A stretch of 64,000 nt of DNA from Seriola aureovittata. Lineage: Eukaryota > Chordata > Actinopteri > Carangiformes > Carangidae. Where the stretch lies: assembly GCF_021018895.1 (NCBI RefSeq), contig NC_079377.1, positions 13,416,501 to 13,480,500 of the forward strand, in the 5' to 3' direction. The translations under genes and the position numbers were made by a program. Every line of letters starts with the position of its first letter. Within the stretch, counting starts at the first letter, position 1. The notes under the pieces are model-generated. The model had not been told where the DNA came from. It saw nothing but the letters and a program-made list of their open reading frames with translations, and did not search any database. Below, piece by piece: positions 21,456-35,610 of the stretch.

Positions 21456-24400
21456 GTCAACAGCAGCCTCCACGAACACCATCCACAGTGGCACCTAAAC
21501 CATCTATCCGCTCTCCTCTTTGAGACACTGCTGCATCAGTCTCCACTCTGTTCTCCATCCAGAACTGTCTATCGCTCTTCTGTTCCATGTAAAGTGTCAC
21601 CGCAGGGTGTCAGAGGACGCCATTTAATTGCCTGTGACATGCTGACTTGACTCCTGTGACTAACATGGCCCCGAACATTCAGCCACTGCCAGCCAGATCA
21701 ATGGTGAAGACTCTCTGTGCTCTCCCACAGCGCCCAAATTCATCATCCCGAGAAGTGCAGATGTTTCCCTCGCTGCAGCCTCTGGTCTGGTTCTGCGGAG
21801 TCTGACGCACAATGGCTTCCTGATGTATTGTGTTCATATGGAGATCACGCACCCCCGGTTGTATAATGGTCTGATAGGACTCACATCGCTGTCATACTCC
21901 ATTGTGGTGGCCAGTATGTGGCGATCACACAGTAACATAATTAGGCTCTTGTGCATTAAGTGAACGATAGCGGGCAGTCAGATGGTGGTTTGTCACTGTA
22001 AGATATGATAATGAGATTCCCAGTTGTCGGTCATTTATAGGGGAAGTACATTTCCTGAGCTCATATAGGCACAAACACACACCAGAGTCTCTTACCACAA
22101 GGCTGCATCTTATTAATGTCCAATCCCTAATTCTCTCAATGTCTTGATCCGTCTTCCTCCTCTCCCTCCTCTCCCTCATCCCACCTCCTCCTCTTTTTCT
22201 TCATCCACCATCATCCTCTCATGGTGTTATCCGGTGGCAGATTAGCGTCGTTAATCTCTTGGCCTATGGATTCTCTATTGTGACCACACCATGAACTCCT
22301 CTTTGTTGCTGTCTGACTGTCTGGGGAGGCAGATGCCCAACAGCTGCAGATGTTTACTCATCTGCAGATTTTTTCACTTGTCTGTATAATATGCTATGAC
22401 TGCTTATACTGTAATCCTGCTGGCATGACCTGTAGTGCACGCATAGTGGGATCAGCATTAGCCAGCGGTTGTGTATTATTTTGTTATAACAAGCTGCATT
22501 CAGGCTGAAGCACCTTACCTATGTATGAGGAAGAACTTTTTATCCATGCTAGCAGCAAGCGATCAGACAAACCAGCAAGGGGTGCAACCAGGATGTTTAC
22601 TTCACAGGAAAATGGTTTGAGTACACAACTAAAGCAGATTCGTCATGTCGTATTTGAAGTAGAAAGTTGGTTGATTGGTTGTTTACCTTTTCTTTTACCA
22701 TTCCTCCATTAAATACATTCGGCTGTCTGCCCTCAACTGGCTTATTTCTGGTTATCTCCCCATGTTCCCTGATCTCAACAATTAAGGTGTTAAGAACAAT
22801 GTTATCATTACCAATAGGAATGATGGCCACAACTATTAGAATAAGACCCAGGTTGTAATAAACGAGGATTATCCCTTAACATGTGTGATAATACAGCAAC
22901 AAAACTGCTTCTGCCTTCATTTTCCTGTCTCTGTTTTTGTGTATGGCCAGAATGACTCGACTGTGACCTCTCGCCACTGTACTGACAGCCTTAAATGGCA
23001 CAGTAGAGTAAACTGTCATTACCCTTGAGGACTTTTTCTCAGGATAGAACCAAACACGACCAGTTTAGTCCAGTAGTTTGTACTGTAGACAGAAAAGCAA
23101 ACGAATGGAGGCTATAATTAGCATGTTCAGAGTTGGTCTGAGAGACCGGGATAAGAGTAGATCTAGATCTTAGATATACTTTAATTCAAAGAGATCAGTT
23201 AAATTTAGCATGATATAATTCCAATCCTCAAGTGAAATTACTACATTACAGCGTGTCTGTGGAGACTGTCTGTAGGGGGACATTATCCACAACATGTGTC
23301 AGCTCGGCTAACATTTTCAAAAGTTAAAGTGCAGCTAAAATCTGTGCTTTTTGCAACTAATTTAAAATGGAAAATGAAAGCAGTCCAACTGCCATTTGTA
23401 ATATTTGAACAACCGGGGTTTAGAGTGATGTTGTTTAAGAGCTACTGTCATCAAGTTTTCACTGGTCACTAAGGCCAAAAACACTGCTCTATTCTTTCCC
23501 ATCCTTGCAAGCCAGAAAGAAAAACAGTCAATAGTAACAAATAGTTTGTCTGTTTTTTTTTAAAAAGATGTTCTGTGCTTTTGCTCAGTGTTTTTAAATT
23601 AGTGACATTTTGATGGTTTATGCTGTTTCAGAAAATGAAAACATCAAAGCTCTAAAAGCTGTGCATTCTTTTTCATTTGCTGTTGAAGCACATCTTCAAT
23701 AAGCTGAATTACTCACCCTTCCTTTTAAGTGTGCACAGTGCAGCTGTGTGATGTGGGAAACTATAGAAGTCAAATGAAAGCATTGTATTGGCAGACACTA
23801 TAAAATTATCTGGATAAGAATTGAGGCCATGTGTTATTATAACTGCCTGCATCCCCTCTATGTGTAAACAATACATAATTTACAACTCTAATCTATTATG
23901 AAAATTGTCTTTTCCAAATTATGATCCTCAGGGATATTTGTTGCCCACCTGTGCTGCGCTGATCGTCATCTGTGTCACTTTGTAAAAAAACATTATTACC
24001 ACGTGAGATCAGTTGTGAAACATTGTCACAGGAGAGCTTGTAAAGAGCCAAATTAGCTTTCATTCCACATCATGATTCTTTCATTAATGCTTCTTTGAAT
24101 CAAACGATGAGCAGATCAGTACAAATCCATCAGCTTTGTTTCTAAATCAAAGGTGAGAGCCCACTGTACACCAAGAGAATTTCACTAATGGGCAAATCTG
24201 CTACATTTTCCCTATTGTGCTTCACTAGTGGGGGAGAGTCTGTTCTTGTTATGTTGAAAAGAAAGACAGCATTCACAAAGAGTTCCCATAGGCAGAATAA
24301 AATACCAGATGTTTGTTGCTTGTAAATGTCTGCAGCTTGAAAACCTAGTGCACATTTTAAAATCTTGCAGTCCATCTTCAGCAGAGATACAGTAATGAAG

Positions 24401-26341
24401 GTTTGTAAGGCTTGTTTAGAGAGATAAAACTTCCTGTATTTCCAGGTCACTTCTTGACCTTTTTATGTAAATCAGTGGCTATTACAGGTTTAGATTTCGG
24501 ACAATCGTTTTCCTCTTAATCATTCCATTTGTGGACTACTGGACCGGTTCAAGACAAGAGAGTAACCGATACAGATAATAGGAAGCGAGAGGCGTGATGA
24601 CATGTAACACGGGTCATAAGCCACTCTTGAACCCATGAAATTGTGTTCATAGTGCTCATCCTTATCCCTCCTCGGCCTGTGGATGGTAAAGCTGCATGAA
24701 TGCACTAGTACCTGGTCTCTTGATGAGGCTTTCACTGAGCACTGCAGAGAGCAGAGGACTGCGGCCTGGCATTGACATTCACCTCCTTCTACCAAGAGGA
24801 GAAACTGAGTGCAGGTAGAGCGCGCTGAGAGAGGGGCCAGGTGCGTGAATAAAAAGATAAGGTGAAAGAGAGCACAAATTACGGTCTGTTGTAAACACCG
24901 CGAAGGAAGCGAGAGCGAGAGAGGAGCATGTTGTTGCCGTAGAAACGAAGCAAAGACTGAATAAGAGTACTATTGGCAGTAGTGAAGCAGCACAGGCAGA
25001 ATGTGGAGAAACAATCTGCTGTTCACCACAGACATGCTTCAACTTTGCTTCTGTCAGAGCTGTCAAATGTTGCATGTGTCAGGAGCTTCATCGTTCCGCA
25101 TTCAGCTGCTTCAATGACTATTCAGGTAGTGGGCTCTCTGAGGACCGATACCATCCTCCGTCTAAACCCGTGTTTAGAGTCCCGTGTTGCGGATCTCAAA
25201 GCCTTTTGCAACAGCAACCTGAATCAGAAAAATGTCTTCTCTGTGAAATCAAGGTGAAGCTTATATGTAAGAGCAGGAGGTGTGGATACTTGCAGTCCGT
25301 CATTTTGATCGATGTGTTTATTTGAACCCATGGCACCTGACACATGAGTCCAAGGAGGCTGGCGGCCGCTCCATCATCAGTTACTTCAGGTCACGCTGCC
25401 AGGGATGACAGCAATCAGGCTGCTTCTTTTGAATGCTCGTCTGTACGAACACAACTTCTTTCTCTTCTGCTCTTATCTCTTTCAGGGCCGTGGCCTCCCT
25501 CAGGCTTGTGAATAGATTATGATGGTGCTATATGTGAAAATTTCTGAACCACTGACACAAGATGAGCATGGGGGACAATCAGGCAGAGGGAATCAGTCAT
25601 CACCATGGAAACCATCTCCCAAGGACTTTGTTGAGCTACAACCTAAAGCAGCTTTGTTTTTATCTTTTTACTTCGCACCACAAGGACCTCTTTTATAGGT
25701 TTTCAAGGACCAGACCCCCTCTCTAAACCACCATTATCCAGTTTAAGGTTAACAAACTCAATTTGACTACAATTATTGTTTTGGCACACACACAGAGAAG
25801 CGCACACACTGCTTATATTAGCACTAATGTTCAGGAATGCTTTGTACACACTTACATATGTGTTTGTTTCTGTGCTGTCTACCAAACAAGTTGAGGCCTG
25901 GACTGCAGTTGCTCAGTATCACGGAAATACAGTTGGGTGTGTGTGTGTGTGTGGGGGGGGTTGGATGTTTATATTTATGTAAGAGAACATATTTGTCTCT
26001 TCACTCTGAGGTTGCTGTCGCATTATGAATCTGTTAAAGCGGCGCATATTGAGCAACATCCTCAAAGCACATATGCAGGCAAGCGTGACGAGCGAAAATG
26101 TGGGCAAACTGCTGCCTGTCGAGGGCACTTAAGTCTTGTCTGTGTTTTTCTTTGCATTTGCTTATTTTAAATTGTACGTTTGTGGGATTCGACAGAGATG
26201 ACAGTCATCTTGACTCGTTGACGCACAGACACAGAGTCTGCTGTGTTTCAGGCTGACACCAGGAAGTGTACAGATCTGGGCAAGGGAAAAAGGGTTTTCT
26301 CTTGGATAGGCAGCAAACCTGTTGAGCATACGCACAGTGCA

Positions 26342-26344
<3 letters not shown>

Positions 26345-26424
<80 letters not shown>
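26345..26424. repeat. (GT)40 microsatellite
   Basis: A perfect GT run of 80 bp in the intron, seen directly. Confidence 0.97.
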
Positions 26425-26426
<2 letters not shown>

Positions 26427-29261
26427 CATCCAACTTGCACACATACACATAGAAACGAATCCAGCCACATGACTGAAAGCTGAAACGACTACGCTATGAT
26501 AGACAGAGATGTGATGACACAGAACTGAGCCAGGACAAAGGTATTTTGCTGGTGGAAGAGGATCTGATGCGTTGCTCCTATTGACCACTCGAAGCACTCT
26601 GACTGAATACAAAACATATAGACGGCCTCTGATCTCCCAGTGAGCGAGATCACTCCGCTGAACAAACAGCTGAAACTCTAGCTGCAAAAAAGGGGCACTT
26701 TGTGTGATTTAGGAGAATGTTTCCATAAAATGTTTTCACTGTTCCCATCTCAAGGACATTAGATATCTTTGTAGTTAGCTGGTTGATCCCTCACAACTCC
26801 AAAAGTGTGCTTATCTAGGTGGAACGGATATGTAATCATCACATAATGATTTACTGTGAAAGAGTGATAATGTATTTTTTGTTTTTGAGCTTGGAACAGT
26901 CAGTTTAAGTTTTAGCATGAAAAGTCATTCCCGTGTGTGCGTTCGTTTGTGTGTACAGGAAGTTGCCACTGACTTCACTGTACAACACTGTTGACTAAAG
27001 GCTGAAATGAAGGAGCTCTAAATTTTAAGGAAAGGTTGTTGAAAAGTGTGATGAAAGAGGGAGGAGTGTGAAAATTGTCAACACACACCTACAGGCCACA
27101 TGCATTTGTTTTGGTCGTGTACATCTTTGCATGACTACTGCACTGCAATCTATATCACTCTTGACTGAGGTAACTGGGACACTTATTGAGCCTGATGCCA
27201 TCACTGCTCTATTCGCCATCCCTCAGTTGTCTTTGCCTAGACTCCAAGGGGATCTGACAGCTTGTGTGACATTATTGGCTAGATGCCTAATTTTGAGGAG
27301 ATAGAAATCACCAACACCGCCCTCTCACACTCTGTGGATAAAATACATTTTCAATAATTTACATCAACTTAAATCTGACATTGAAAGGTTCTTCCAAGAA
27401 ATTAAGGAGGCTTTTCTTTGCCTATGCAGAGAAAATTATCCCAGAATAAGATCTCATTTTATTTTATTGACTTCTTATCTGTATTTATTTTACTGTGACC
27501 AGAAGGGTGAAGCTGTTGTATTCACTATAATATGTGAAATGAGGCCGAGGTGATTATTAGTTTTGTGTCTAAGCGATGAGCTGTCTGTGTTTTTTATGTT
27601 GTTGTATGTTAAAAAAGTGTTCATTAAAGAAAAAATAATGGAGGGCGGGAGGGTGGAACAAGCAGTGGAGAATTGCTGTAAAAGCCAGAAGATGTCATCA
27701 GGAAAGTATCACCATCTGCTCCCTCTTTGAGAGTTGATTTCAGTCCCATTTCATGTGGAAATTGAGCTCTTTACCAGTGATATTTGCTTAAAGCTGTCGG
27801 TACACACACGCAGGGCAGACCGGGCAAATATTGACAAGGTGGAGTGAGATTTGAGCAGTGATTGGAAGGAGGTTTAAGTAAATGGAACGCTGATGGAAAA
27901 TGTAGATGAAGATGAAACGCAGGGAGATGAGAGAGGAGGATGGGGAACAGCAGAATACGCCTCAGATGGGAGCAGTGGGAGTTGGAAAGAGAGAAAAAGT
28001 AAAGGTTGGAGTCTGGGCCGGCTGGGAGCGATGGGATTTTAACTTCATGCTTATCACTTCAAAAGACTGGCTGTAAAATGTGGTCTGCTCCTCTCCACAC
28101 CTTCCTTCATCTTCCCCTCTGTCTCTCTCCTCCTAACCCGAGGTGAAGTAGATCATTTCGGAGAATGTGAGGCCTAATAGTTACAGTTTGATATGCTGTG
28201 CAGTTTTCTTTCAGAGAGACAACCTCTATGTCCTGGGGAGCTCGCTCATTCAGCACTGCATGTAAGCCTCAGCCCTGCATTCCCCTCTACTTAATGTGAG
28301 CAGCAGCATTCATGGAGTACAACATTTTTGGAGTGTAACAGTTGCTGTAACAGTTCTAAACAACCCTCCAGGGGGAGAGTCAGTCAAAATGAGCACCATG
28401 TAAACACAGCATTGTAGTTTCAAATCTGGCTTTGTTTTGTTTCCCGCCATGATGTGCCCCTCATCCATTGTACCATCTTCATGCTGTCATGTAGTGTCAT
28501 AAAAGTGATCTGAAGCAACCCAACAGCTTGCTGCGGCCTCATTGTGAGCCCTTCACAGCTGTGTCATGTGGCACGGAACAATCCTGCACAATGTCGAAGG
28601 AGCTTCATCCATATGGAGACGAAATGGGGCAAAACGTGTTGACAAGCAGTGGGCTAGTTAGCATGTGAAACCAACACCTTTTCTCTTGTCGATCAAGCAA
28701 TGCGGCGGCGGTCTCAAACTTGATAACAAGGTGGAAGGGTGTGAGAGGCTGTAAGCATCCACGGAGATGACGGAGTGGTGAGTGGGGTGTGGTGTGCGAT
28801 GTTTGAGAGTGCAGCAGAGGAGAGTAAGGGGAGGGACTCGTTACCTTGAGGTTGAGGCCACCGTGAGGAGTGGGCTGTCACATCTCATATATGTTGTCAG
28901 TGTGACTCACTAGAAACTTCCAGGTCTGCAATTATGTTGACATACCTAAACAACATTGTATTTGTCATTGTACTGCACTGTTTCACTTGACCTGTATATG
29001 CTACTCTTATTTTGGTAAATTACAAATAATTTCCTAGTTTTCTGGAACAATTAATTTGGCAGTAATTATAGATAAAAATTGAGTTTTATTGTACAGGGTA
29101 CAATTGCTACACTTCAATTAATTCCAATTAAATTCCAATTAAATGCTAAGATAGCGTAACCTCGAGTTAACATAGCGTTATGTTATCTTAGTCAGTGAGT
29201 GCGCAGCAGGTCAGTTGAATATCAATAGCACATAAATCAATGTATGAAGAATGCACACACT

Positions 29262-29515
29262 GTTCACTTTATTAGGGACATTGGTACAGTCTAATGTAAT
29301 CCATTACAATTCTTCAAAAAGTTTTACTCAGTTTCTGTTGACACTGACCTATAGGTGTTCATTAAATCTGTTTTAGTACTGAGGTCATAGTGATGGTGCT
29401 ACATTATATTGAGATCTGTTTCTAATATTCAGCTCTCCACATGTATGTAAATAATATGGAGGACAAAAAATGTGTAACACCTCTTAGTATAATGTGCAAC
29501 ACCACCTTTAACAGT
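29262..29515. repeat. Dispersed 'TTCACTTTATTAGGGACA' teleost repeat
   Basis: It begins TGTTCACTTTATTAGGGACA. It continues CAGTCTAATGTAATCCATTA, GACACTGACCTATAGGTGTT, TTTTAGTACTGAGGTCATAG, TTCAGCTCTCCACATGTATG, and ends AAAAATGTGTAACACCTCTT. I know text very close to this as a repeated element in teleost introns. No second copy lies in this window, so the repeat call rests on recall rather than on internal duplication. There is no open frame. Confidence 0.5.
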
Positions 29516-30087
29516 GACATCAGTAGTAAGCATATAATTGAATTTACACATTTCCTCTCTAAAAGTTGAACAATATAAGCTTTATATCTTTTCTAATAAA
29601 GTGTTAGCCCCAAGAAAAGTTATTCTGTGTTGTTTTGTAGTTGAGTTTAGGGTAAGTGTAGGACCATGTCAGCAGGGGGCAGTAGAGTTGAGAGTAGCTC
29701 TCAGTCCCTCTACCCTTTCATGACCATTGCATTTAGACCTCTTAAGTGCCTTTTGATGCGCCACAACACTTAGTTTTATTTAATCTCTCCTGTCATTTTG
29801 GGTTAAACTAGATTGTGATGGATTCGAGATGTCTGAGAGATGTCTTGAGAGATTTTGCCCTAAACTTTGACCTGTTTCCTCCACTAACTCTGTGATCTTG
29901 ACTCCAACGTGCCATTTTCTGTAATTACAAGCAATTACAGCAGTTATATCCAGAATATTTTAGCTCCCTGGGTTCCCCTTCTGACTGAAATTTTGAGCTT
30001 TTGGATTTGAGCATTTTCAGGCAATCAGAATGCAAATGTACCTTTCAATGAATTGCAGGCATGTGAGAGCCAGCTTTTAAATGCAAA

Positions 30088-30090
<3 letters not shown>

Positions 30091-30150
<60 letters not shown>
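30091..30150. repeat. Trinucleotide tract (CTG)9 CCG (CTG)10
   Basis: Twenty triplets in which only the tenth (CCG) breaks the CTG pattern, seen directly. In other frames it reads poly-Leu, poly-Cys or (minus strand) poly-Gln, but none of these frames has splice context or family similarity. It sits deep in the long intron. Confidence 0.97.
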
Positions 30151-30154
<4 letters not shown>

Positions 30155-31068
30155 GGACCATGTTTATCTGGGAGCCAAATGAGACTGGACCTTTTAAAAT
30201 GGCGGGTGGAGGACAGATTCATTGCTACATCCTTCATCCATCATCATTCCACAGAGGTGGGAGAGGAAGAAGGTGTGTGAATCCAAGGTTACTTGCCTCA
30301 AGTAGCTGTAGGGGAGTGAATGGTGCTGCATCCCACTGGTGTATAGAACATTAAAGCATCTAATGCTACAAACAAGCTGAGTTGGGAAGCAATGAAACTG
30401 TCTGAGGAGTTGCTGTTTACTGTTTTACTGTCTTTTTGCTCATTGGCAACACAACACACATCTGAAGCTGTCCTCTGATGGTAGGACTTAGAGGAATTAT
30501 TCATACTTCCTCTTTGTGTAGTTTGCTTTTGTCTGAGAAGATTCATGCTGCTTTCTGTTTATCTAGATCAGAGGTAAATCAGTTCAACTTTATGCCATTT
30601 CAACATTCTGGCACCGCTGTGTCTCCATAACTGTAATTAAACATGAGCTAATACCTGAGACTTTTCACTGAGGTTATTTTAACCTGCTGGCCACAGGTGA
30701 ACGCATGGATGGAAGATTTAGATGCAGGAAAGGTAGCTTTGTAACCCCAGGCGTGTTTGTGTGCCAGGAGCTCCCTGCTGAGAGTTTGCATCCTACAGGG
30801 AAGCTGCTCACAACCCTGAAATCCTGATCAGATCTTTGAGTGCAGGAAAAGTAAAAGGGCAGCTGTGGTTGAACAGGATATTATTGAATTCTGAGTGTCT
30901 GCATGTGTTTGAAATACCCTCATCAGTGTATTTGCAGTGCAGACTTGTCCACCTGTCTGGGGTCAGTAATGGGGCGCCATCTGTTTAACAGCAGGTGATG
31001 ATTGATGATGTCAGAGCTAGTGGCCTAAAGGGAGCGAGGCAGGTACTGAGGAGCGGGTTGTATTAGCG

Positions 31069-31102
31069 TTTCTTTTATATATATATATATATATAAAAGA
31101 AA
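31069..31102. repeat. Perfect 34 bp AT palindrome with (AT)9 core
   Basis: TTTCTTTT, then nine AT units, then AAAAGAAA, exactly self-complementary over 34 bases. It can extrude as a hairpin. It is followed by a further ATATATATA run. Palindromic AT-rich sequences are unstable. No mobile element boundary was seen. Confidence 0.95.
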
Positions 31103-32262
31103 TATATATAACACATTGAGGTCATTTCTGCAGTGATGCACATGGATAGCAAAACTTAAACACGGATGATCGATCTAAAGAGTTTTTGAAGAGATGGATG
31201 GATGGAACGTATCAGTCATATTCAAGCCGTCTTTGAAAAATCCTTCATTTATTTTTCCTGCAAAGGCTGAAAAAGTTAGGGAAAATAAAAAGCAGAGCTG
31301 GCCTTAAAACTGTTTACGCTACCTTCTTATTAGAGAAAGACGTGATAGCAATCTTAATTACCCTCATCAGGCTGCTGATGTTTATTGGAGACAGAGCTTT
31401 GTCTGCCCATTGATTTAACCTCAAAGAATGTGCAGCTACTGTAATTACTCCTCCTCTATCAGTAAGAACAATGAGAAAATTGTTTACATGTGATGTCAGT
31501 TATTTTAAAATCTGAATATTTATGCTAGTGCCTTTTTTTTTTTCTTTTTTTTTTTTCATCTAACCCGTGGTCACGCTAATTGTCTGATTCCGGAGACATC
31601 AGGTCAGCCAGGTCGAGAGTTAAAAAGCACAAGCCATCGTGGCTTCATGCCACCGTCTGCATCTTAATAGCTCTTGATGACACGTCTCATCAATTGCACC
31701 CGCACATTGAGGTTTAATTAAGTGGCTGAGATTTTCGTCATACTTAGTAGCACTCTACTGTGACTTAAGAAGCAGTTAGGATTTATCCATCCACCCTGCT
31801 GAAAGTGTTACACAGAAGCTATGTCTGTTGCCAGCTTCTACTGTCGTCCTGCGCTTCTTATAGACCACAATGCACTAGTGAAATATTTATCTAATTTAGA
31901 AGGTTATCACTAGCCCCAGGTGCTGATGTGGAAACTGATAGTCAATGCTTAAGTCTACACAGTAAATGCTGCCGGTGCTGTTTTTTGTCCCTTTTCCAAA
32001 GGCTGATAATCCCAAATGCTGGCAGACATTAAAGAGAGGGCTGTTTGGCTGCAGGCAAGCACATATCTTCAATGTGACATGCGTGTGTGTGTGTGTATGT
32101 GTGGATGTTATTGCACATTGAATAACAAACATGAGCTCTGTGAGGAAATCATTACAGAGCCCCAAATCAGTCTTTCGTGGCTTGACCAGTAGTCTGTGGG
32201 GCTTTACCCATCATATTCTTATTTGGTACCGTTTTCAAAGCAATGCAGACTTCTCTTAAATG

Positions 32263-32405
32263 GGCCTCTCTGAAGGTTAGAGAAGCAGGCTTGTGACTGG
32301 GAGGTTGCTGGTTTTATCCCTGAAGCAGCAGGATAAATCTGAGTGGGTAAAATGAAACAGAATTGTACATGGATATGACAACGTTTTGACCACGAATGGT
32401 CCTCC
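32263..32405 (+). repeat. tRNA-like SINE fragment, plus strand
   Basis: It contains CTGAAGGTTAGAGAAGCAGG, CTTGTGACTGGGAGGTTGCT and GGTTTTATCCCTGAAGCAGC, then AGGATAAATCTGAGTGGGTA. This is a tRNA-like head with a mutated B-box region (GGTTTTATCCC in place of GGTTCGATCCC). The 'AGAAGCAGGCTTGTGAC..GGAGGTTGCTGGTT' phrase is familiar from a widespread fish SINE. The 3' half is missing or diverged. Confidence 0.6.
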
Positions 32406-34974
32406 GTGACCACGTGTGGAATTAAAAAGAACTGAGAATTTGCATTTGTTTTTTTTATACTTTCCTGTCCCTGTTAAATAAACATAAACCTAAACACACT
32501 TGGCTCCTCTCTACGACACCGTGTGTGTGTCTATTTCAGTGTAAAACAAGTTTTTGTTACATCGTAATGAGATCCCAACCTGCTTGTACTTCTGAATATC
32601 ATTACAACTTATGAAATTATAACGATGAACAGTTTAATTTAGTCATTAACAGATATTACAGTTCAGTCACATGCAGTCTCTACTCTGTTGTATTGTGCTA
32701 TAACTGCAGCTCTGATAAAGCCACTGTGACCTTGTCTATCACCATATTTCTTTTTAGTACAGTGTGTTCTTCTCTGTGCCATAACAGTGAGTAACTCTTT
32801 AGCGATATAGAGCTTTTTCTGCTCTGTACTCAAGTCATCATCCCTGGAACACACTAGCAGACAATGAAAAGACTCAGCATCACGAATGACGTTTGCAGAT
32901 TACACTGAACAGAAACACAGTGTTCATGTTTTCATCAGAGTGCACAGATTGTCCAAGACCTTAGTTAATAGAATTAAAAATGCCTGACGTAAAAGTGGCA
33001 GATCCGACTTTTTGAAGGCTAAACCAGGTGATGAGAGATTCAGGTCCCTCGTCTTTACTTTTCTGTATGTTTGATTTACATACAGATCCTAATAGTATGC
33101 ACACAAAAAAGTCAACCCTGAATGATTTATTTCAGACCCATTTATTTCAACACTGAGCATTTCATGCAAATTGTTTTTCCATCTTTGCCAGTTAAACATT
33201 TTTGGGGGCACTCAAGCAAAAATTTGTTGTTGGCCCCCAGCTGCTGCCCCCTCAGCAAAGCACATAATATATAATATAATGTACATTTTGCAATCAAATT
33301 GTTATTATACTACAGTGAACCTGGGGCTTTTAGCACCACTGTTTTTGTGCCTGCTTTGCATGGATGGATGATAGTTCGGCCTTGTTTTCCATGCTTTAAA
33401 TGGTACATATTGTCCACATTTGGGCTGATAACTTTAGATTTTTTTGGTGTATTATTTTGTGTTCCTCTTGTTTTCTATCAGTCTTTTAGTTGGTGGACTT
33501 CAGGGAAAAACCTTTCAGTGGCGTCCATTGTCATTCACCTGCAGTCCCAGTTCAAGTCAAGTCAGTATTATCTATGTTGCCCAATATCACAAATAACCTT
33601 CAAAATGCTTTTCAATCTGTACAGCATACAACACTGTCTGTTCGATTCAGATAAGGAAAAACACAAAATCCTTTAACTTAATGTTTAACGATTCATTTAT
33701 GTTAAATCTTCCATGGGGACTTGTAAATATGGAGCTCAGTGATGTGATTGCCACCTCTGTGAATGTCATATGCTGAATTTTGCAGTAATCCACAGTCCTG
33801 CCGCCAGCCTCACTGATCTGCCAGAAATAACCTTTTTAAAGTGTGGCTTCCGGAAAGAGGTCACTTTAAAGTTTTTTCCCCCTCCGCCTGACGGCCCTGC
33901 TTATGGTCATGTGTGCCCACAGCAGGAGCCCCTTACCGCAAATCTCCATCAGTTTTCACAGGTCGAGATGGATATGCTTCATTGGGTGACAAAATTGAAA
34001 AGATGGCGGGATATGGGGCAAGAGGACAGTGGGTGTTGGGGAGAGTTACAAATCAATACAACTGCTTGAGTCAGCCACTTGTTATTTTGGGACTGTGAAC
34101 TGATGGTATTGTGCCGTGGTCGTGCTGCCGCAGTGACGGCCCACTTTATGTTTGTGCTTGTGTATTTTGGTCTGAAGATTATGTCGCATGAAAACACGCG
34201 GCTCAGAAACCATCCTCCACTGCATTACACAGAGATATGTAAATGAAAAGCAAAGCTCCAGATCAAAGCACTGCGTACTTTTACAGCAGATAAGCTGCAA
34301 AAGATTTCTGTGTAGGTAACTTTAAATTATTTCTGAAGAGTTTGTCTTTGATTTTTCTCACGGACCATCTCTCCTCTTCTTCATTTCCGTCTCTCTCCTC
34401 TTGTCTCTTTCTGTTAATTTGCGGTGGATTTGATTGAAACATGCAGCAGGCAGACAAGCTGGAGTGTTGTAGCTATCGGTATGCATGACTGTATTTGAAT
34501 ATGAACTGAAAAGGCTATTACAGCTCAATTTCACGCCCAGTGGGAAATCTGACATGTTTCTCCCTCAGTAGAAATCAGACTGTCAGAGTTCTCTCTTTGC
34601 TCTTTCTGTCTCTCTCTATCCCTTCACATTTTGCCTTAAATTTCTTTCTTTAACCATCCAACTCTCTCCAATATTTCGTGTCCTCTCCTCTCTGGTCTCT
34701 GACTTTGTATTGTCTAGCTTCCTAGCCTTAAACCTGCTCAGGCAACAGCCCTCTATATTAGCAACGATTGATATTTTCTGACAGGTGCTATAATCAGTCC
34801 TGTTGTTTTCTACCTTTTTCTTCAGCCTTACATTTGAAAGCCCTGCAGAGAGGCTGTCAAGCTGTGCTTAAAGATCACCAGCGTATTATGTTTTGTTGAA
34901 GTGAAGGGACTGTGAGCCAGTGTGTGACTATACACTGGAAGAAGTTGAACTGCAGCAAAGCTACCTTAGGGAGA

Positions 34975-35610
34975 AATGTTTGGTTTGGTTAAATTAAGCT
35001 ACTTAGAAAAAGTTGTTTGAACTACTTTGTAAAAAATGATCAAATTGACTATGTACATGTGATATAAAATTATAACAAATCATAATGAAAAAAAGTCAAA
35101 AAATGCCACTCGATTGAGTTTATTGCAGAAAGTGCCTACAACACCTCACTATTCATGGGAAAGTGCTGGAAATATCAGCTTGGTTTTGTATACAGTAATT
35201 GCTAAAGTATGGGCATGGTGATTCCTCCTCAGGCTTTATCCATGTTGACATTGTCGCTGTGTGAGCACTGTGTAATGCCTGCCCTTGGTTTTTGCACATG
35301 CACGACACAAAGGTCAAGTGTGTGGTGGTGCATGCCTGACGAATTAATTGCCTGGACATGACTTCATGCTTGTCAAAGCGGGTTCGATTACAGTTAATGA
35401 TAAAATACAAATAAAAAAATCATTCCTTCTATGGCCTAAAAATTGTTTGTAGTTTCAGTGGTTAACTACACAAAAATGCCAAAAAGTAACTCAGCTACTT
35501 ATATCACTATGCTCATATGACTGTAGCTGAACTACCAGCAGGCTACTGCAAAATGTAGTTAAGCTACCAGTTTAATTTCATGTAGTTCACTACTCCCCAA
35601 CACTGCTGTT
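34975..35610. mobile_element. Putative hAT-like MITE remnant ending CTCCCCAACACTG
   Basis: The right end reads GTAGTTCACTACTCCCCAAC followed by ACTG. Upstream are recurring GTAGTT/AGCTAC/GTAACTCAGCTACTT motifs (35450-35590). The left side (34960-35030) shows the inverse type, AAGCTACTTAG and TTGAACTACTTTG. Ends of the CAGTGTTGGGGAGTA kind are typical of a teleost hAT-type non-autonomous element. No transposase frame remains, and the left terminus was not found. Confidence 0.5.

Noticed and set aside
24780..25330. Overlapping short frames and CpG-containing sequence suggesting a nested gene
   Set aside because: The frames are under 100 codons in competing phases, without splice sites that join them or any recognisable protein.
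30025..30354. Poly-Gln, poly-Leu and poly-Cys frames
   Set aside because: These are translations of the CTG tract in different frames. There is no splice junction or protein family support.
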